This document shows positions 1 through 10,103 of a DNA stretch of 64,000 nt, piece by piece; within the stretch, counting starts at the first letter, position 1; each line of letters starts with the position of its first letter. The DNA comes from Aerococcus kribbianus (GTDB lineage: Bacteria > Bacillota > Bacilli > Lactobacillales > Aerococcaceae), in the NCBI RefSeq assembly GCF_026805545.1, contig NZ_JAPRFR010000001.1, forward strand, positions 620,001-684,000. Reading direction: 5' to 3'. The notes beneath the pieces are model-generated. The model was given only the letters and a program-made list of their open reading frames with translations. It was not told where the DNA came from and ran no database searches. The position numbers and the translations under genes were made by a program.

Positions 1-3000
1 TTTCGATATTTACCGATTCACCCGGTTTCATACCGTAAAAGAAGGTTGGTGTATCAATTAAAGAAAGGTCGGAATATTTATCTAACTTGTGACGGTAATC
101 AATGAAAACGTCTGGATACATGAGGTATGACAAAACATCTTGGTCATCCACATCGTCCTCACCTAACTTAGCAATAATTTCTTGTCGGGTGGCTTCAAAA
201 TCAACATCTGCTAACAAGGCACCAGGGCGTTCAGTGCTAGCAGGGCCACCTTTAAGGATAATATTCTTCACGTCCTCTGGGAAACCACCAGCCGGTTGGC
301 CTAATTTACCCGAGAAGAAATCAATGACAGATTGTGGGAAGTCAATATGTGAACCCTGTTCATAGAAATCAGCAATGCTGAGGTCATTTTGCACCATGAA
401 TAAGGCCATATCACCCACAACCTTGGATGAAGGTGTTACCTTAACAATATCCCCAAACAAGAGGTTAACATCATGATACATGGCTTTAACTTCATTCCAA
501 CGGTCACCTAAGTTAACGGCTTGCGCTTGTTGTTGGAGGTTAGTGTATTGGCCACCTGGCATTTCTGTGCGATAAATTTCAGTTTCAGGCACTTTTAAGC
601 CAGAATTAAAGGCTTCATAATAATGACGAACGCCTGACCAATATTGGTTCAATAATTGACTATTGCGAGGGTCTAGTTTAGGCACTCGTTCAGAATGCTC
701 CATCGCATAGTAGAGGGAAGTCATTGCTGGTTGACTGGTAGTGGAAGAAAAAGCTGCTGTTGCCACATCAACCACATCCACTCCTGCTTCAGCAGCCTTG
801 ACATAGGTCATGATACCATTACCTGCTGTGTCATGAGTATGCAAGTGGATAGGTAGGTCAATTTGGCTCTTCAATTCTGAAACTAAAGCATAAGCAGCTT
901 GAGGTTTCAACAAACCAGCCATATCTTTAATCGCTAATATATCAGCCCCTAATTTTTCCAATTCTTTGGCGAGGTCAACATAGTATTTTAAATTGTATTT
1001 ACCAGGATTAGCTGCCAAGATGTCTCCTGTGTAGCACATGGTCGCTTCTGCGATTTTTCCGGTGTCTTTCACATATTGGATTGAATTTTCCATTTGTTTG
1101 GTCCAATTTAAACTATCGAAAATCCGGAAGACATCGATACCTGATTGGGCTGATTGTTGGATGAATTCTTTTAAGACATTGTCAGGATAGGAGGTATAAC
1201 CCACTGCGTTGGCCCCTCTAAAGAGCATCTGCAAGAGCGTATTAGGCATGGCAGCCCGCAAAGCTTCCAAGCGTTGCCATGGATCTTCAGTAAGAAAACG
1301 CAAAGCAGAGTCAAAGGTCGCCCCACCCCAAACTTCCATAGAGAACATGTCAGGATTAACTGCTTCTTGGACCTTAGCTGCTTTTAGCATATCACGAGTT
1401 CGCATTCGGGTTGCAATTAGACTTTGGTGGGCATCACGCATAGTCGTATCTGTTAATAAGAGGTCAGAAGAATTTTTGACATAGTCTTTAACAGCTTCTA
1501 CCCCCTGATGGTCTAGAATTTGCTTGGCAGTCGGCCCATCAGCTTCTTTTTTAGCGAATTCTGGAATCTCTGCCTTAGCAAAATAAGGCTTATCTTGCTT
1601 GGCTAAACCTGGAAAACCATTGATAGTGGTGTCTCCTATATATTGTAAGGTCTTATTTCCACGGTCACGGTTACGACTCTTAGGAAAATCAAACAATTCT
1701 GGTGTATTATCGATAAAGGTCGTAGTGGCTTGTCCTGATTTGAAGACTTCATGATTGATGACATTACGTACGAAAGGCAAATTGGTTTCTACCCCACGAA
1801 TCCGGTATTCCCGTAAGGACCGGTTCATTTTAGCAACGGTATCTTCAAAACTTGTGGCCTTGACAATTAACTTAGTGAGCATTGAGTCAAAATAAGGGGT
1901 AATGACAGTATTTTGGAAGCCATTACCCGCATCCAAACGTACTCCAAAGCCACCTGGTGACCGGTAAGTATTCACCTTACCAGTGGCAGGGAAGAAGTCA
2001 TTGTTAGGGTCTTCGGTTGTCACCCGGCATTGGATAGCATAGCCATTAAGCGGTAGAGCAGCTTGGTCTGGTAGTCCCGCTTGGGATAAGCTTTGCCCAT
2101 CTGCAATGCGAATTTGGGTTTGTACAATATCAACCCCAGTGATTTCTTCAGTGATGGTGTGTTCCACTTGAACTCGAGGGTTCACTTCAATAAAATAGAA
2201 GTCTTCTCCATCAAGTAAGAATTCCACTGTTCCGGCATTGGTATAACCCACACTAGCTAAGAAATCACGAGCTGTGTTACAAATAGCATGGCGAACATCC
2301 ATAGTCATTGATACAGTTGGTGCCACTTCGACCACTTTTTGGTGGCGACGTTGCACTGAGCAATCCCGTTCCCATAAATGCATTGTATTACCGTCTTGAT
2401 CAGCAATCACTTGGACCTCAATATGCTTAGGGTTTTCAATGTATTTTTCAACATACATTTCTCCTGATCCAAAAGCTTTCTCAGCTTCTGATTGCGCGGT
2501 TTGATATTTTTCTGCTAATTCTTCTCGCGAATGAACTACTCGCATTCCCCGGCCACCACCACCGAGAGCGGCTTTGACCATGATAGGATAACCTACCTGG
2601 TCAGCAAAATCATAAACCTCTTCTACTCCTGAAACAGGACCATCAGATCCTGGTATCAAAGGAATTTCAGCATCCAAGGCTGCTTGCCGTGCTTTCACCT
2701 TGTCCCCGAACATATCCAATGTGGTTGAACTTGGTCCAATAAAAATAATGCCCTCTTCTTCACAACGACGGGCAAAGTGGACATTTTCAGATAAGAAACC
2801 ATAACCAGGGTGGATGGCATCCGCACCAGTATCCTTGGCAATGGCAATAATCCCTTCAATATCTAAATAAGCTTCCACAGGTTTCTTTCCCGCACCTACT
2901 AAGTAAGACTCATCAGCCTTAAAACGGTGAACAGAGGCTTCATCTTCCTTGGCATAGATTGCTACGGTTTCAATACCCAATTCAAAACATGCTCGAAACA

Positions 3001-3049
3001 CACGGATAGCAATCTCGCCTCGGTTAGCGACTAATACTTTCTTAATCAT
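1..3049 (-). CDS. pyc: Pyruvate carboxylase, 3' end beyond the window
   Basis: Biotin-dependent enzyme that carboxylates pyruvate to oxaloacetate, feeding the aspartate family and the TCA branch. The first 1016 residues are visible. Residues 1-450 are the biotin carboxylase part, starting [20 protein letters not shown] and holding the ATP-grasp glycine stretch [11 protein letters not shown] and the motif [11 protein letters not shown]. The carboxyltransferase part starts near residue 530 with [10 protein letters not shown]. The reading frame runs off the window edge, so the last 120 or so residues, including the biotinyl domain with its lysine, are not seen. The start has an AAAGGATG ribosome site. 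It lies downstream of ftsW, as pycA does in B. subtilis. Identification is firm. Confidence 0.97.
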   Translation of the reverse strand, partial: MIKKVLVANRGEIAIRVFRACFELGIETVAIYAKEDEASVHRFKADESYLVGAGKKPVEAYLDIEGIIAIAKDTGADAIHPGYGFLSENVHFARRCEEEGIIFIGPSSTTLDMFGDKVKARQAALDAEIPLIPGSDGPVSGVEEVYDFADQVGYPIMVKAALGGGGRGMRVVHSREELAEKYQTAQSEAEKAFGSGEMYVEKYIENPKHIEVQVIADQDGNTMHLWERDCSVQRRHQKVVEVAPTVSMTMDVRHAICNTARDFLASVGYTNAGTVEFLLDGEDFYFIEVNPRVQVEHTITEEITGVDIVQTQIRIADGQSLSQAGLPDQAALPLNGYAIQCRVTTEDPNNDFFPATGKVNTYRSPGGFGVRLDAGNGFQNTVITPYFDSMLTKLIVKATSFEDTVAKMNRSLREYRIRGVETNLPFVRNVINHEVFKSGQATTTFIDNTPELFDFPKSRNRDRGNKTLQYIGDTTINGFPGLAKQDKPYFAKAEIPEFAKKEADGPTAKQILDHQGVEAVKDYVKNSSDLLLTDTTMRDAHQSLIATRMRTRDMLKAAKVQEAVNPDMFSMEVWGGATFDSALRFLTEDPWQRLEALRAAMPNTLLQMLFRGANAVGYTSYPDNVLKEFIQQSAQSGIDVFRIFDSLNWTKQMENSIQYVKDTGKIAEATMCYTGDILAANPGKYNLKYYVDLAKELEKLGADILAIKDMAGLLKPQAAYALVSELKSQIDLPIHLHTHDTAGNGIMTYVKAAEAGVDVVDVATAAFSSTTSQPAMTSLYYAMEHSERVPKLDPRNSQLLNQYWSGVRHYYEAFNSGLKVPETEIYRTEMPGGQYTNLQQQAQAVNLGDRWNEVKAMYHDVNLLFGDIVKVTPSSKVVGDMALFMVQNDLSIADFYEQGSHIDFPQSVIDFFSGKLGQPAGGFPEDVKNIILKGGPASTERPGALLADVDFEATRQEIIAKLGEDDVDDQDVLSYLMYPDVFIDYRHKLDKYSDLSLIDTPTFFYGMKPGESVNIE

Positions 3050-3149
3050 TATTTACATCCTTTCAGGGGCAAGACTTGCCATTTTCAGCTCAGCTTATAC
3101 TGGTTAACTATTAGGCTAATCCTTAGCACCCTTTATATCTATCGTTATT

Positions 3150-3158
3150 ATTTTAGCA
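3150..3158 (-). promoter_or_regulatory. Candidate promoter for pyc (TG-extended -10)
   Basis: On the minus strand a TGCTAAAAT box (TGn plus TAAAAT) lies about 100 bases upstream of the pyc start and downstream of the ftsW terminator. No good -35 box accompanies it, so this is only a candidate. Confidence 0.35.
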
Positions 3159-3206
3159 CACATTGCTAGCAAATATGAACAATGGACTTACCCTCAAGAA
3201 TTGAAT

Positions 3207-3243
3207 GTAATAAAAAACGACCGAGTTATGACTCAGTCGTTTC
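3207..3243 (-). terminator. Intrinsic terminator after ftsW
   Basis: Hairpin with arms CGACCGAGT / ACTCAGTCG (one G-T pair) and loop TATG. Read on the minus strand it is followed by TTTTTTATT. It separates ftsW from pyc. Confidence 0.8.
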
Positions 3244-3323
3244 AATTTCTAGTTGGCTGTTTTTTTATATCCTACACACTTCGATCCAAGGAATCGGAGT
3301 TACCGCGATTAACTCACACCCTT

Positions 3324-4553
3324 TTATTGATAGTCTTTGATATTAGTAGGTTCTTGGCGTTCACGTTGGTCACGTCGGATGGCAGCAAGGGCAAGTCCAA
3401 TCATAATAGAAGAGGCGAGCACCGATGATCCTCCATAACTTAGGAAGGGAAGAGTTACCCCGGTGATAGGAATAAGACCGAGAACCCCACCAAGGTTGAT
3501 AAAGATTTGAACAAAGAAGTAACCCGCTACACCAACTAAAATCAATTGCAAGAAAATTGTTCTCATCTTAGTTGACTTCATTAACAGATAAATAATTAAA
3601 GCGAAGTAAATAGCAATAATTAACAAGGTAACAAAGAAGCCAAATTCTTCACCAATTATCGCCATAATAAAGTCATTATGGGCTTCAGGAATATAACCTG
3701 TTTTTTGGATTGAATTCCCTGGCCCTTGACCCATTAATCCTCCTAAGGCAAAGGCATAATAAGAGTTAACTAATTGCAACCCATCCCCCTGAGCATAAGC
3801 GAAAGGATTGGCAAAGGCTGTAAACCGGCGAATTTGATAATTATCAATGTGAGAAAAGTCAAAGAAATGTAAAATTATTAGCATGATAACATAGCCTACA
3901 CCAACTCCTAATAAGCTACGTTTAAACCACTTGGCAGGGGCACCACTTGCTAAGATCATCAAAGCAATAATAGAAGCAACAATGGCCATCCCACCAAAGT
4001 CAGGTAAAAAGAAGGTAATGCCTAATATCAAAACTAAGGCAATGCTAACCTTGGATTCTGATTTGATGACACTCCATAAATTACCGGACACCAATTCTTC
4101 TTGGTGAAGGCCTAAGAGATTGGCTAATACAACAACAACGATAGGCTTGGCAAACTCGATTGGCTGAATGGAAAAACTACCAATTCGTAGCCAACCCTTG
4201 GCCCCGTTAATAGTTGGTCCAATCGTCCACACTAAAGCCATAGCTAAAACCATAGCCAATAGCAAACCATACATCCATTTTTTCCGTCTAAAAATGGCAA
4301 TATTCATTTGCCCAAGAAAGAAGATAAGTCCGAGGCCAATAACAACAAAGACAAGCTGACGAAACATATAAGCAGTAGCTGCGTCTCCTTCACTGATGGC
4401 CTTGTATGAACTAGCAGTATAAACCATCAAAATCCCAATCATCATCAATAAATGACTGAGAATATAGATAGGTTTATCGACTTCTTTATAGAAAATTTTT
4501 ATTCGGTTTAGGAGCCACTTGCCTAAGCGAACTCCCACATTTTGTCTTGCCAT
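3324..4553 (-). CDS. ftsW: FtsW/RodA-type peptidoglycan glycosyltransferase (SEDS family)
   Basis: SEDS-family polytopic membrane protein that polymerises lipid II at the division septum with a partner class B PBP. The 409-residue protein has about ten hydrophobic segments and the family signatures GGLMGQGPGNS and PEAHNDFIMAIIGEEFG, followed by the C-terminal PFLSYGGSS motif typical of FtsW. The start ATG at 4553 (MARQNVG) was chosen because TCGGAGGTCATT precedes it; the frame stays open 25 codons further upstream but without a ribosome site. FtsW rather than RodA is favoured by the typA-ftsW-pyc neighbourhood, which matches B. subtilis. It has its own promoter and terminator. Confidence 0.9.
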   Translation of the reverse strand: MARQNVGVRLGKWLLNRIKIFYKEVDKPIYILSHLLMMIGILMVYTASSYKAISEGDAATAYMFRQLVFVVIGLGLIFFLGQMNIAIFRRKKWMYGLLLAMVLAMALVWTIGPTINGAKGWLRIGSFSIQPIEFAKPIVVVVLANLLGLHQEELVSGNLWSVIKSESKVSIALVLILGITFFLPDFGGMAIVASIIALMILASGAPAKWFKRSLLGVGVGYVIMLIILHFFDFSHIDNYQIRRFTAFANPFAYAQGDGLQLVNSYYAFALGGLMGQGPGNSIQKTGYIPEAHNDFIMAIIGEEFGFFVTLLIIAIYFALIIYLLMKSTKMRTIFLQLILVGVAGYFFVQIFINLGGVLGLIPITGVTLPFLSYGGSSVLASSIMIGLALAAIRRDQRERQEPTNIKDYQ

Positions 4554-4589
4554 AATGACCTCCGATAAGTCTATATAATCATGGTCTCT

Positions 4590-4598
4590 ATTATAGCA
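4590..4598 (-). promoter_or_regulatory. Promoter of ftsW, TG-extended -10
   Basis: TGCTATAAT on the minus strand, a perfect -10 with the TGn extension, 36 bases upstream of the ftsW ATG. No clear -35 box is needed for this class. Confidence 0.65.
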
Positions 4599-4755
4599 TA
4601 AGGAAATTTTATCCGAAAAAGGAATCACAATTAAAAAGAAATCTTAAAAGCTAGTAGCAAGATGTGCCACACTTACTTCACTTGACTTAACTATATAATA
4701 TTAAACTATTTAGAAAACTCTTTTGATTTTCTTACCATATTCTATAAACGTTATA

Positions 4756-4796
4756 ATAAAAAACGACCACTGCGAATTGCTGTGGTCGTTTTTATT
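4756..4796 (-). terminator. Intrinsic terminator after typA
   Basis: Ten-base-pair stem AAACGACCAC / GTGGTCGTTT with T runs on both sides. It lies 5 bases after the typA stop and ends typA transcription on the minus strand. Confidence 0.9.
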
Positions 4797-4801
4797 TTAT
4801 C

Positions 4802-6637
4802 CTATTTGCTATTTTTACGTTTGTTAGCTTTGGCACGTTCAGCTTTATTTAAAATCTGTTTACGTAAGCGAATATTTTCAGGAGTAACTTCGCAGTATTC
4901 ATCATCACCCATGAATTCTAATGATTCTTCCAAGTTTAACACTCGTGGCGCCTTGATGACTGAGGTTTGGTCTTTGGTTGCGGAACGAACGTTGGTTAAG
5001 TTTTTAGCCTTAACGATATTTACAGCAAGGTCTTCTTGACGAGAGTTTTCTCCAACAATCATTCCTTCATAAACTTCGGTACCTGGTTCGATAAAGATTG
5101 TTCCCCGGTCTTCTAAGTTCATAATGGAATAAGTGGTTGCTTTACCATTTTCCATAGACACAAGGGCACCGCGAGGACGAGAACCAATTTGCTCGTTGAT
5201 ATATGGTTGGTAAGAATCAAAGGTGTGGTTGATAATTCCGTAACCACGAGTCATAGACATGAATTCTGTGGTGTAACCAATCATTCCTCGGGCAGGCACT
5301 AGGTATTCTAAACGCGTCATGCCACGACCAGAGTTGATCATGTTTTGCATTTGTCCCTTACGTTCGTTAAGCGATTCAATGATTGAGCCTTGGTATTCTT
5401 CTGGAGTATCCACTTGGACATATTCAAAAGGTTCAGATTTTACCCCGTCAATTTCACGAACAATAACTTCAGGTCGAGACACTTGTAATTCATAGCCTTC
5501 CCGACGCATGTTTTCAATCAAGATAGACAAGTGTAATTCGCCCCGTCCAGAAACAACCCAAGCATCAGGCGATTCAGTGTCTTCTACTCGTAATGAAACA
5601 TCAGTATGTAATTCATATTTCAAGCGTTCTTCCAATTTACGTGAAGTAACGTGATCTCCTTCTTGCCCAGCAAAAGGCGAGTTGTTGGTTAAGAAAGTCA
5701 TCTGTAGGGTTGGTTCGTCTATACGTAGTGGTTCAAGAGGTTCTTGCACTTGTGTGTCAGTAATGGTTTCTCCCACGAAGATATCTTCCATACCAGAAAC
5801 AGCAATTAGGTCGCCTGCTTGGGCTTCATCAATTTCGACCCGGTCTAAACCAAGGAATCCAAATAATTTGCTGACACGGAAGTTTTTGCTAGTACCGTCT
5901 AATTTGTTAAGGGCGACTTGGTCCCCTACTTTAATGGAGCCACGGAAGATACGCCCAATACCAATTCGACCCACATAGTCGTTATAATCTAACATAGAAA
6001 TTTGGAATTGAAGGGCTTGGTCACTGTTATCTTCTGGTGCAGGAATATATTCCAAAATCGATTCGAAAACAGGAGCCATAGTTTCTTCTTGTTTACTTGG
6101 ATCAGGAGCATAGCTAGATGTCCCGTTCAAGGCAGAAGCGTAGACCACTGGGAATTCTAACTGATCTTCATCCCCACCTAATTCGATAATTAAATCAATG
6201 ACTTCATCAACTACTTCAAGAGGACGAGCAGATGGTTTATCGATTTTATTAACAACAACAATAGGTACTACACCCGCATCTAAGGCTTTTTTCAGAACGA
6301 AACGGGTTTGTGGCATGGTTCCTTCATAGGCATCCACTACTAATAAGACACCGTCTACCATAGACATAATCCGTTCAACCTCACCACCGAAGTCCGCGTG
6401 TCCTGGGGTATCTAAGATATTGATATGTTTGCCTTGATAGTTAACTGCCGTATTTTTTGAAAGAATCGTAATGCCACGTTCTTTCTCAATGGCATTTGAA
6501 TCCATTGCGCGTTCATCAAGCTTAGCACGTTCGTCTAGGGTATCAGATTGTTGTAATAATTGATCCACTAGGGTAGTTTTACCGTGGTCAACGTGCGCGA
6601 TGATTGCAATGTTACGAATGTCGTCTCTTGTTGCCAT
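4802..6637 (-). CDS. typA: Ribosome-associated GTPase TypA/BipA
   Basis: Translational GTPase of the EF-G superfamily that binds the ribosome and assists assembly and stress or cold growth. The 611 residues match the family length. The G motifs are visible: [10 protein letters not shown] (P-loop, residues 14-23), RGITI in switch [11 protein letters not shown] (G3) and NKID (G4). The C-terminal half has the TypA-specific region with [18 protein letters not shown] and [15 protein letters not shown]. The start has a GGAGG site ten bases upstream. It is followed by its own terminator. Confidence 0.98.
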   Translation of the reverse strand: MATRDDIRNIAIIAHVDHGKTTLVDQLLQQSDTLDERAKLDERAMDSNAIEKERGITILSKNTAVNYQGKHINILDTPGHADFGGEVERIMSMVDGVLLVVDAYEGTMPQTRFVLKKALDAGVVPIVVVNKIDKPSARPLEVVDEVIDLIIELGGDEDQLEFPVVYASALNGTSSYAPDPSKQEETMAPVFESILEYIPAPEDNSDQALQFQISMLDYNDYVGRIGIGRIFRGSIKVGDQVALNKLDGTSKNFRVSKLFGFLGLDRVEIDEAQAGDLIAVSGMEDIFVGETITDTQVQEPLEPLRIDEPTLQMTFLTNNSPFAGQEGDHVTSRKLEERLKYELHTDVSLRVEDTESPDAWVVSGRGELHLSILIENMRREGYELQVSRPEVIVREIDGVKSEPFEYVQVDTPEEYQGSIIESLNERKGQMQNMINSGRGMTRLEYLVPARGMIGYTTEFMSMTRGYGIINHTFDSYQPYINEQIGSRPRGALVSMENGKATTYSIMNLEDRGTIFIEPGTEVYEGMIVGENSRQEDLAVNIVKAKNLTNVRSATKDQTSVIKAPRVLNLEESLEFMGDDEYCEVTPENIRLRKQILNKAERAKANKRKNSK

Positions 6638-6740
6638 TCTGTGAATTCCTCCATTTTACTTTGTCTTTTCATTAAACTGTGTCTTAAAACAACACAAACT
6701 GCCGTTTTATTTTACCACTATAGGGGGCTTATGGCTAGTT

Positions 6741-7523
6741 TTATTTGTTTGAATCGTAGTGGTGGCGAATTTTTTGGTGGCTTTTTGGATAAGCGAGAAT
6801 AATTGGATTAGCGGCTAGATAATCAATGGCTGAACCATCAAACTGGGAAAGCTTGATACCCAACTCTTCACAGATTACTGCACCAGCAGCAATGTCCCAT
6901 GGCTTAAGATTGGGACTGATATAAGCCAACAGTTCACCCTTGGCTACCGCTAAGAATTCTAAGCCTGCTGAACCATAAATACGTAGACCCATAGCTTGGT
7001 CAATGAGCTCTTGAACTTGCCAACGATTTGCCATTAACAAAGACCCATTCACTGCCAGCAGGCCTTGGTCAAGCGGCTTATCTGTAAACGGGGGCTGCCA
7101 TGTATGGCCATTCCATGTGACACCTTGACCCTTAATGCCGACAAATAATTCATCAGCCATGACATCATAAATGACACCAATTTGTCCAAGGCCATCCTCA
7201 TAAAAAGCAATCATAATAGCGAAATGGTTGTGTTGAAGAACAAAATTTGCTGTGCCATCAATAGGATCGATAATCCATACTGGTCCAGTTAAGTTTTCAA
7301 CCGTCTCACCCATTCCTTCCTCTCCCAATATGCCTTCACCAGGGAAATAGTGGTTTATTTGTTTTCTAAAAAAAGTTTCTGTGGCTTTATCCAGTTTAGT
7401 GACCAGGTCTTTACGGTTGGACTTACTTTCCACTTCTAAGTCATTAGACATTTGCGTTTTGATTTCTTGGGCAGCAGTCTCCACCCAGTCAATAATTAAA
7501 TCCCGACGCATCAATACATCCAT
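6741..7523 (-). CDS. Inositol-1-monophosphatase family protein (SuhB/YktC-like)
   Basis: Mg-dependent, lithium-sensitive type phosphatase acting on inositol or related sugar phosphates; the true substrate in Firmicutes is not settled. All family metal-site motifs are present in 260 residues: ILGEEG (Glu), WIIDPIDGTANFV (DPxDGT) and LKPWDIAAG (WD). The ATG follows AAGGAGGAAATGTT. It lies 12 bases after the UPF0223 gene, so both are probably one transcript, as with yktA and yktC in B. subtilis. Confidence 0.92.
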   Translation of the reverse strand: MDVLMRRDLIIDWVETAAQEIKTQMSNDLEVESKSNRKDLVTKLDKATETFFRKQINHYFPGEGILGEEGMGETVENLTGPVWIIDPIDGTANFVLQHNHFAIMIAFYEDGLGQIGVIYDVMADELFVGIKGQGVTWNGHTWQPPFTDKPLDQGLLAVNGSLLMANRWQVQELIDQAMGLRIYGSAGLEFLAVAKGELLAYISPNLKPWDIAAGAVICEELGIKLSQFDGSAIDYLAANPIILAYPKSHQKIRHHYDSNK

Positions 7524-7535
7524 AACATTTCCTCC

Positions 7536-7814
7536 TTATTTGGCTGACATATGAATTGTTTTTTTGTCACTTTCTTGAGCAAGTTTTACAGTGGGATAAA
7601 TTTCATAGGCAGAGACTTTCGCAAATTCACGCCCAATTTGTTTTTCTTCCATTTTACTCGGGATAACCCTTTTAAAAGCCTTATAATTTGTGAGAATTTT
7701 ATCCTTGGCAACCCCAGTTTCATAGGCTGCTTCGATGGTATTTAGGAAACGAATGACAGTATCCATTTCAGTAACTGACCAAGACGGGTCAATGGGATAA
7801 GCATAATTAGCCAT
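7536..7814 (-). CDS. UPF0223 family protein (YktA-like)
   Basis: Small soluble protein of 92 residues starting MANYAYPIDPSWSVTEMD, the typical N-terminus of UPF0223. The function is unknown. The region RFLNTIEAAYETG and the basic centre KAFKRVIPSK are characteristic. ATG 7814 was chosen because AAGGAGGGG lies six bases before it; the longer frame has no ribosome site. It is the first gene of a two-gene unit with the phosphatase. Confidence 0.88.
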   Translation of the reverse strand: MANYAYPIDPSWSVTEMDTVIRFLNTIEAAYETGVAKDKILTNYKAFKRVIPSKMEEKQIGREFAKVSAYEIYPTVKLAQESDKKTIHMSAK

Positions 7815-7844
7815 TATTATCCCCTCCTTTCGTGTCTCTGTGCT

Positions 7845-7853
7845 ATTATAACA
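7845..7853 (-). promoter_or_regulatory. Promoter of the UPF0223-phosphatase unit
   Basis: TGTTATAAT on the minus strand, a perfect extended -10, about 30 bases upstream of the ATG. Confidence 0.65.
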
Positions 7854-7931
7854 AAAAATTACCAATTCCGTGACTTACTTCATTTGCCTCGCAATCGATG
7901 AACGTTTGAAGGACTTAACGCTTAAAAACAA

Positions 7932-7965
7932 TAGAAAAACTCCTAGAAAATCGCTTCTAGGAGCA
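7932..7965 (-). terminator. Intrinsic terminator after the GNAT gene
   Basis: Stem CTCCTAGAA / TTCTAGGAG with a short loop; on the minus strand TTTTTCTATTG follows. Confidence 0.85.
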
Positions 7966-8002
7966 AAACTAATGATTATAAATCCTATTTATTTTTCCTA
8001 TA

Positions 8003-8512
8003 TCAATCTTTTGCTGAATTTACTTCATTGTCAGATTTGTCATCCTCAAGGTGAATTATGGATCTTGTCAACAAACGCATGGTTTCTCCCTTGATATTTG
8101 TGACTAAATCAATTTGTTTGAAAGCTAATTTCTCATATAAACCTTTATGTTTAGTCACAATATACGCACGATTATAACCTTCTAGGTGTGCAATCGTCAT
8201 TAAGTGGTCTGTGATCTTTAAACTATAACCTTGGCCACGATAGTCGGGGTGCACGTAAATTGCAGCAATAAAAGGAGAAAGATTAAGTCCTTTCACAATG
8301 TCTTCTTGTAATAAAGCGCCATGCCCTATTAATTGCGGCCGAGATGTGTTGTCATCAATTAGTAAGAGAATATGTTCAGAAGCTAGTAAATTTTGCTTGT
8401 TGATTTTTTGGGCAAGCATTTGCGACCCACCCCAGTCCAAGCCCTCAAATTGTTTACTAGCAAAATTCTGATGCTGAGAAAGTGTCTCAATAGTAATATC
8501 AAGAAAGCGCAT
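8003..8512 (-). CDS. GNAT family N-acetyltransferase
   Basis: Single-domain GNAT protein of 169 residues. The acetyl-CoA pyrophosphate-binding motif is seen as VHPDYRGQGYSLKI near residues 90-103, preceded by the beta strand IAAIYV. The last 15 residues are acidic and probably flexible. The acceptor substrate cannot be read from the sequence. The start is preceded by GGAAGGA. It stands alone between its own terminator and the pdhD terminator. Confidence 0.85.
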   Translation of the reverse strand: MRFLDITIETLSQHQNFASKQFEGLDWGGSQMLAQKINKQNLLASEHILLLIDDNTSRPQLIGHGALLQEDIVKGLNLSPFIAAIYVHPDYRGQGYSLKITDHLMTIAHLEGYNRAYIVTKHKGLYEKLAFKQIDLVTNIKGETMRLLTRSIIHLEDDKSDNEVNSAKD

Positions 8513-8633
8513 AATAATAAATCCTTCCTATTAGAAATTAAAAAATTATTATAGTTCAATAGAAGGCATAATAAAAATAATTGATGCTGTATTTAAAGAC
8601 AATTATTCTTCTTATAATATTCCTGATAACTGA

Positions 8634-8677
8634 CTAAAAAATAACCCCCAACAGATGATATTCTGTCGGGGGTTATC
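8634..8677 (-). terminator. Terminator of the pdh operon
   Basis: Stem ATAACCCCC / GGGGGTTAT extended by ACAGA / TCTGT; on the minus strand it is followed by TTTTTTAG. It lies 7 bases after the pdhD stop. Confidence 0.93.
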
Positions 8678-8683
8678 GCTAAA

Positions 8684-10096
8684 TTACATATGGATTGGCA
8701 TGCCGAGGATGGCTTCTGCAGTATCCATTACTGATTCAGATAAAGTTGGATGACCATGAATAGTCAAGGCAATATCTTCAGCATTCATACCTGCTTCAAT
8801 CGCTAAGCCAAGTTCAGCCATTACATCAGAAGCGTTGACACCTACCATTTGGGCACCAACAATAACTTCGTCTCCCTTAGTAGCAACTAAACGAACGAAT
8901 CCTTCTTTTTGGTCAAGAGATAGAGCACGTCCATTACCAGCTAATGGGAATTTAGCGGAGTGAACATCTAGACCTTGCTCTTTAGCTTGTTTTTCAGTCA
9001 AGCCATAAGAAGCCAATTCAGGATCAGTGTAAGCCACTGAAGGCATTACTTTGTAGTCAACCGCTGCAGGTTCACCAGCGATAGCTTCAGCAGCAATCTT
9101 ACCTTCGTAAGATGCTTTATGAGCTAGGGCTGCGCCAGGAACGATATCTCCGATAGCGAAGATATTCTTAACACTGGTACGTCCTTGGTTATCAACTTCA
9201 ACTAGGCCACGGTCAGACATCTTCACACCTAGGCCTTCTAGACCGATTTCTTCAGTGTTAGGACGACGACCAACAGAAACAAGGACATAGTCAGCAGTAA
9301 TTTCTTTTGCTTCACCGTTTACTTCATATTTAACAGTGACTGAATCACCATTATCCACTGCTTCTTGAGCCATCGCATTCGTTTGAGTTTCGATGCCACG
9401 TTCTTTCATTTTCTTCTCAACAACTTTTACCATATCTTTTTCAAATGTTGGTAATAATTGCGGAGAACCTTCAAGAATAGTGACTTCAGAACCTAGGTTT
9501 GAGTATGCCATACCTAGTTCAGAACCGATCACTCCACCACCGATAACAACTAATTTTTCAGGTACTTCTTCAAGATTCAAAGCACCAGTTGAATCGATGA
9601 CACGACCACCAAATTTGAATCCTGGAATTTGGATTGGTGTTGATCCAGTAGCGATGATGGCATGGTTGAATGAATACAATTGATGGTCATCACCTTCACC
9701 CATAACCGTCAATTCTTTGTCATTATTGAAGTAAGCTTCACCACGGATAATTTCCACTTTATTTTTCTTCAAGAGCATTTCAATTCCTGAAGTTAGGGTA
9801 TTAACTACTTCATTGTTTTTCCATTCTTGAGTGCGTTTAAAGTCAAGTTCAACGCCAGATGACTTAACTCCAAATACCTCATTACCAGCTTGGGCATTGT
9901 GGTAAGCATGTCCAGCTGAAATTAAAGCTTTAGAAGGGATACATCCAACATTCAAGCAGACACCACCGATATTTTCACGTTCAATGATGGCCACTTTTTG
10001 ACCTAATTGCGCCGCCCGGATGGCAGCCACATAGCCACCAGGTCCGGAACCGACAACAACAGTATCTAATTCAATTGCAAAAGCTCCAACTACCAT
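8684..10096 (-). CDS. pdhD: Dihydrolipoamide dehydrogenase, E3 of pyruvate dehydrogenase
   Basis: FAD flavoprotein that reoxidises the dihydrolipoyl arms of E2 with NAD. In 470 residues the FAD motif [10 protein letters not shown], the redox disulfide [13 protein letters not shown], the NAD motif [10 protein letters not shown] and the C-terminal catalytic His-Glu pair HGHPTLSES are all intact. The start follows GGAAGGATG located in the pdhC-pdhD junction, seven bases after the pdhC stop, so it is translated from the pdhABCD message. Confidence 0.98.
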   Translation of the reverse strand: MVVGAFAIELDTVVVGSGPGGYVAAIRAAQLGQKVAIIERENIGGVCLNVGCIPSKALISAGHAYHNAQAGNEVFGVKSSGVELDFKRTQEWKNNEVVNTLTSGIEMLLKKNKVEIIRGEAYFNNDKELTVMGEGDDHQLYSFNHAIIATGSTPIQIPGFKFGGRVIDSTGALNLEEVPEKLVVIGGGVIGSELGMAYSNLGSEVTILEGSPQLLPTFEKDMVKVVEKKMKERGIETQTNAMAQEAVDNGDSVTVKYEVNGEAKEITADYVLVSVGRRPNTEEIGLEGLGVKMSDRGLVEVDNQGRTSVKNIFAIGDIVPGAALAHKASYEGKIAAEAIAGEPAAVDYKVMPSVAYTDPELASYGLTEKQAKEQGLDVHSAKFPLAGNGRALSLDQKEGFVRLVATKGDEVIVGAQMVGVNASDVMAELGLAIEAGMNAEDIALTIHGHPTLSESVMDTAEAILGMPIHM

Positions 10097-10103
10097 TCTT
10101 TTA

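Noticed and set aside
102..1484. Plus-strand open frames inside pyc
   Set aside because: They are shadows of the long pyc frame, lack ribosome sites and encode Ser/Pro/Arg-rich unstructured sequences.
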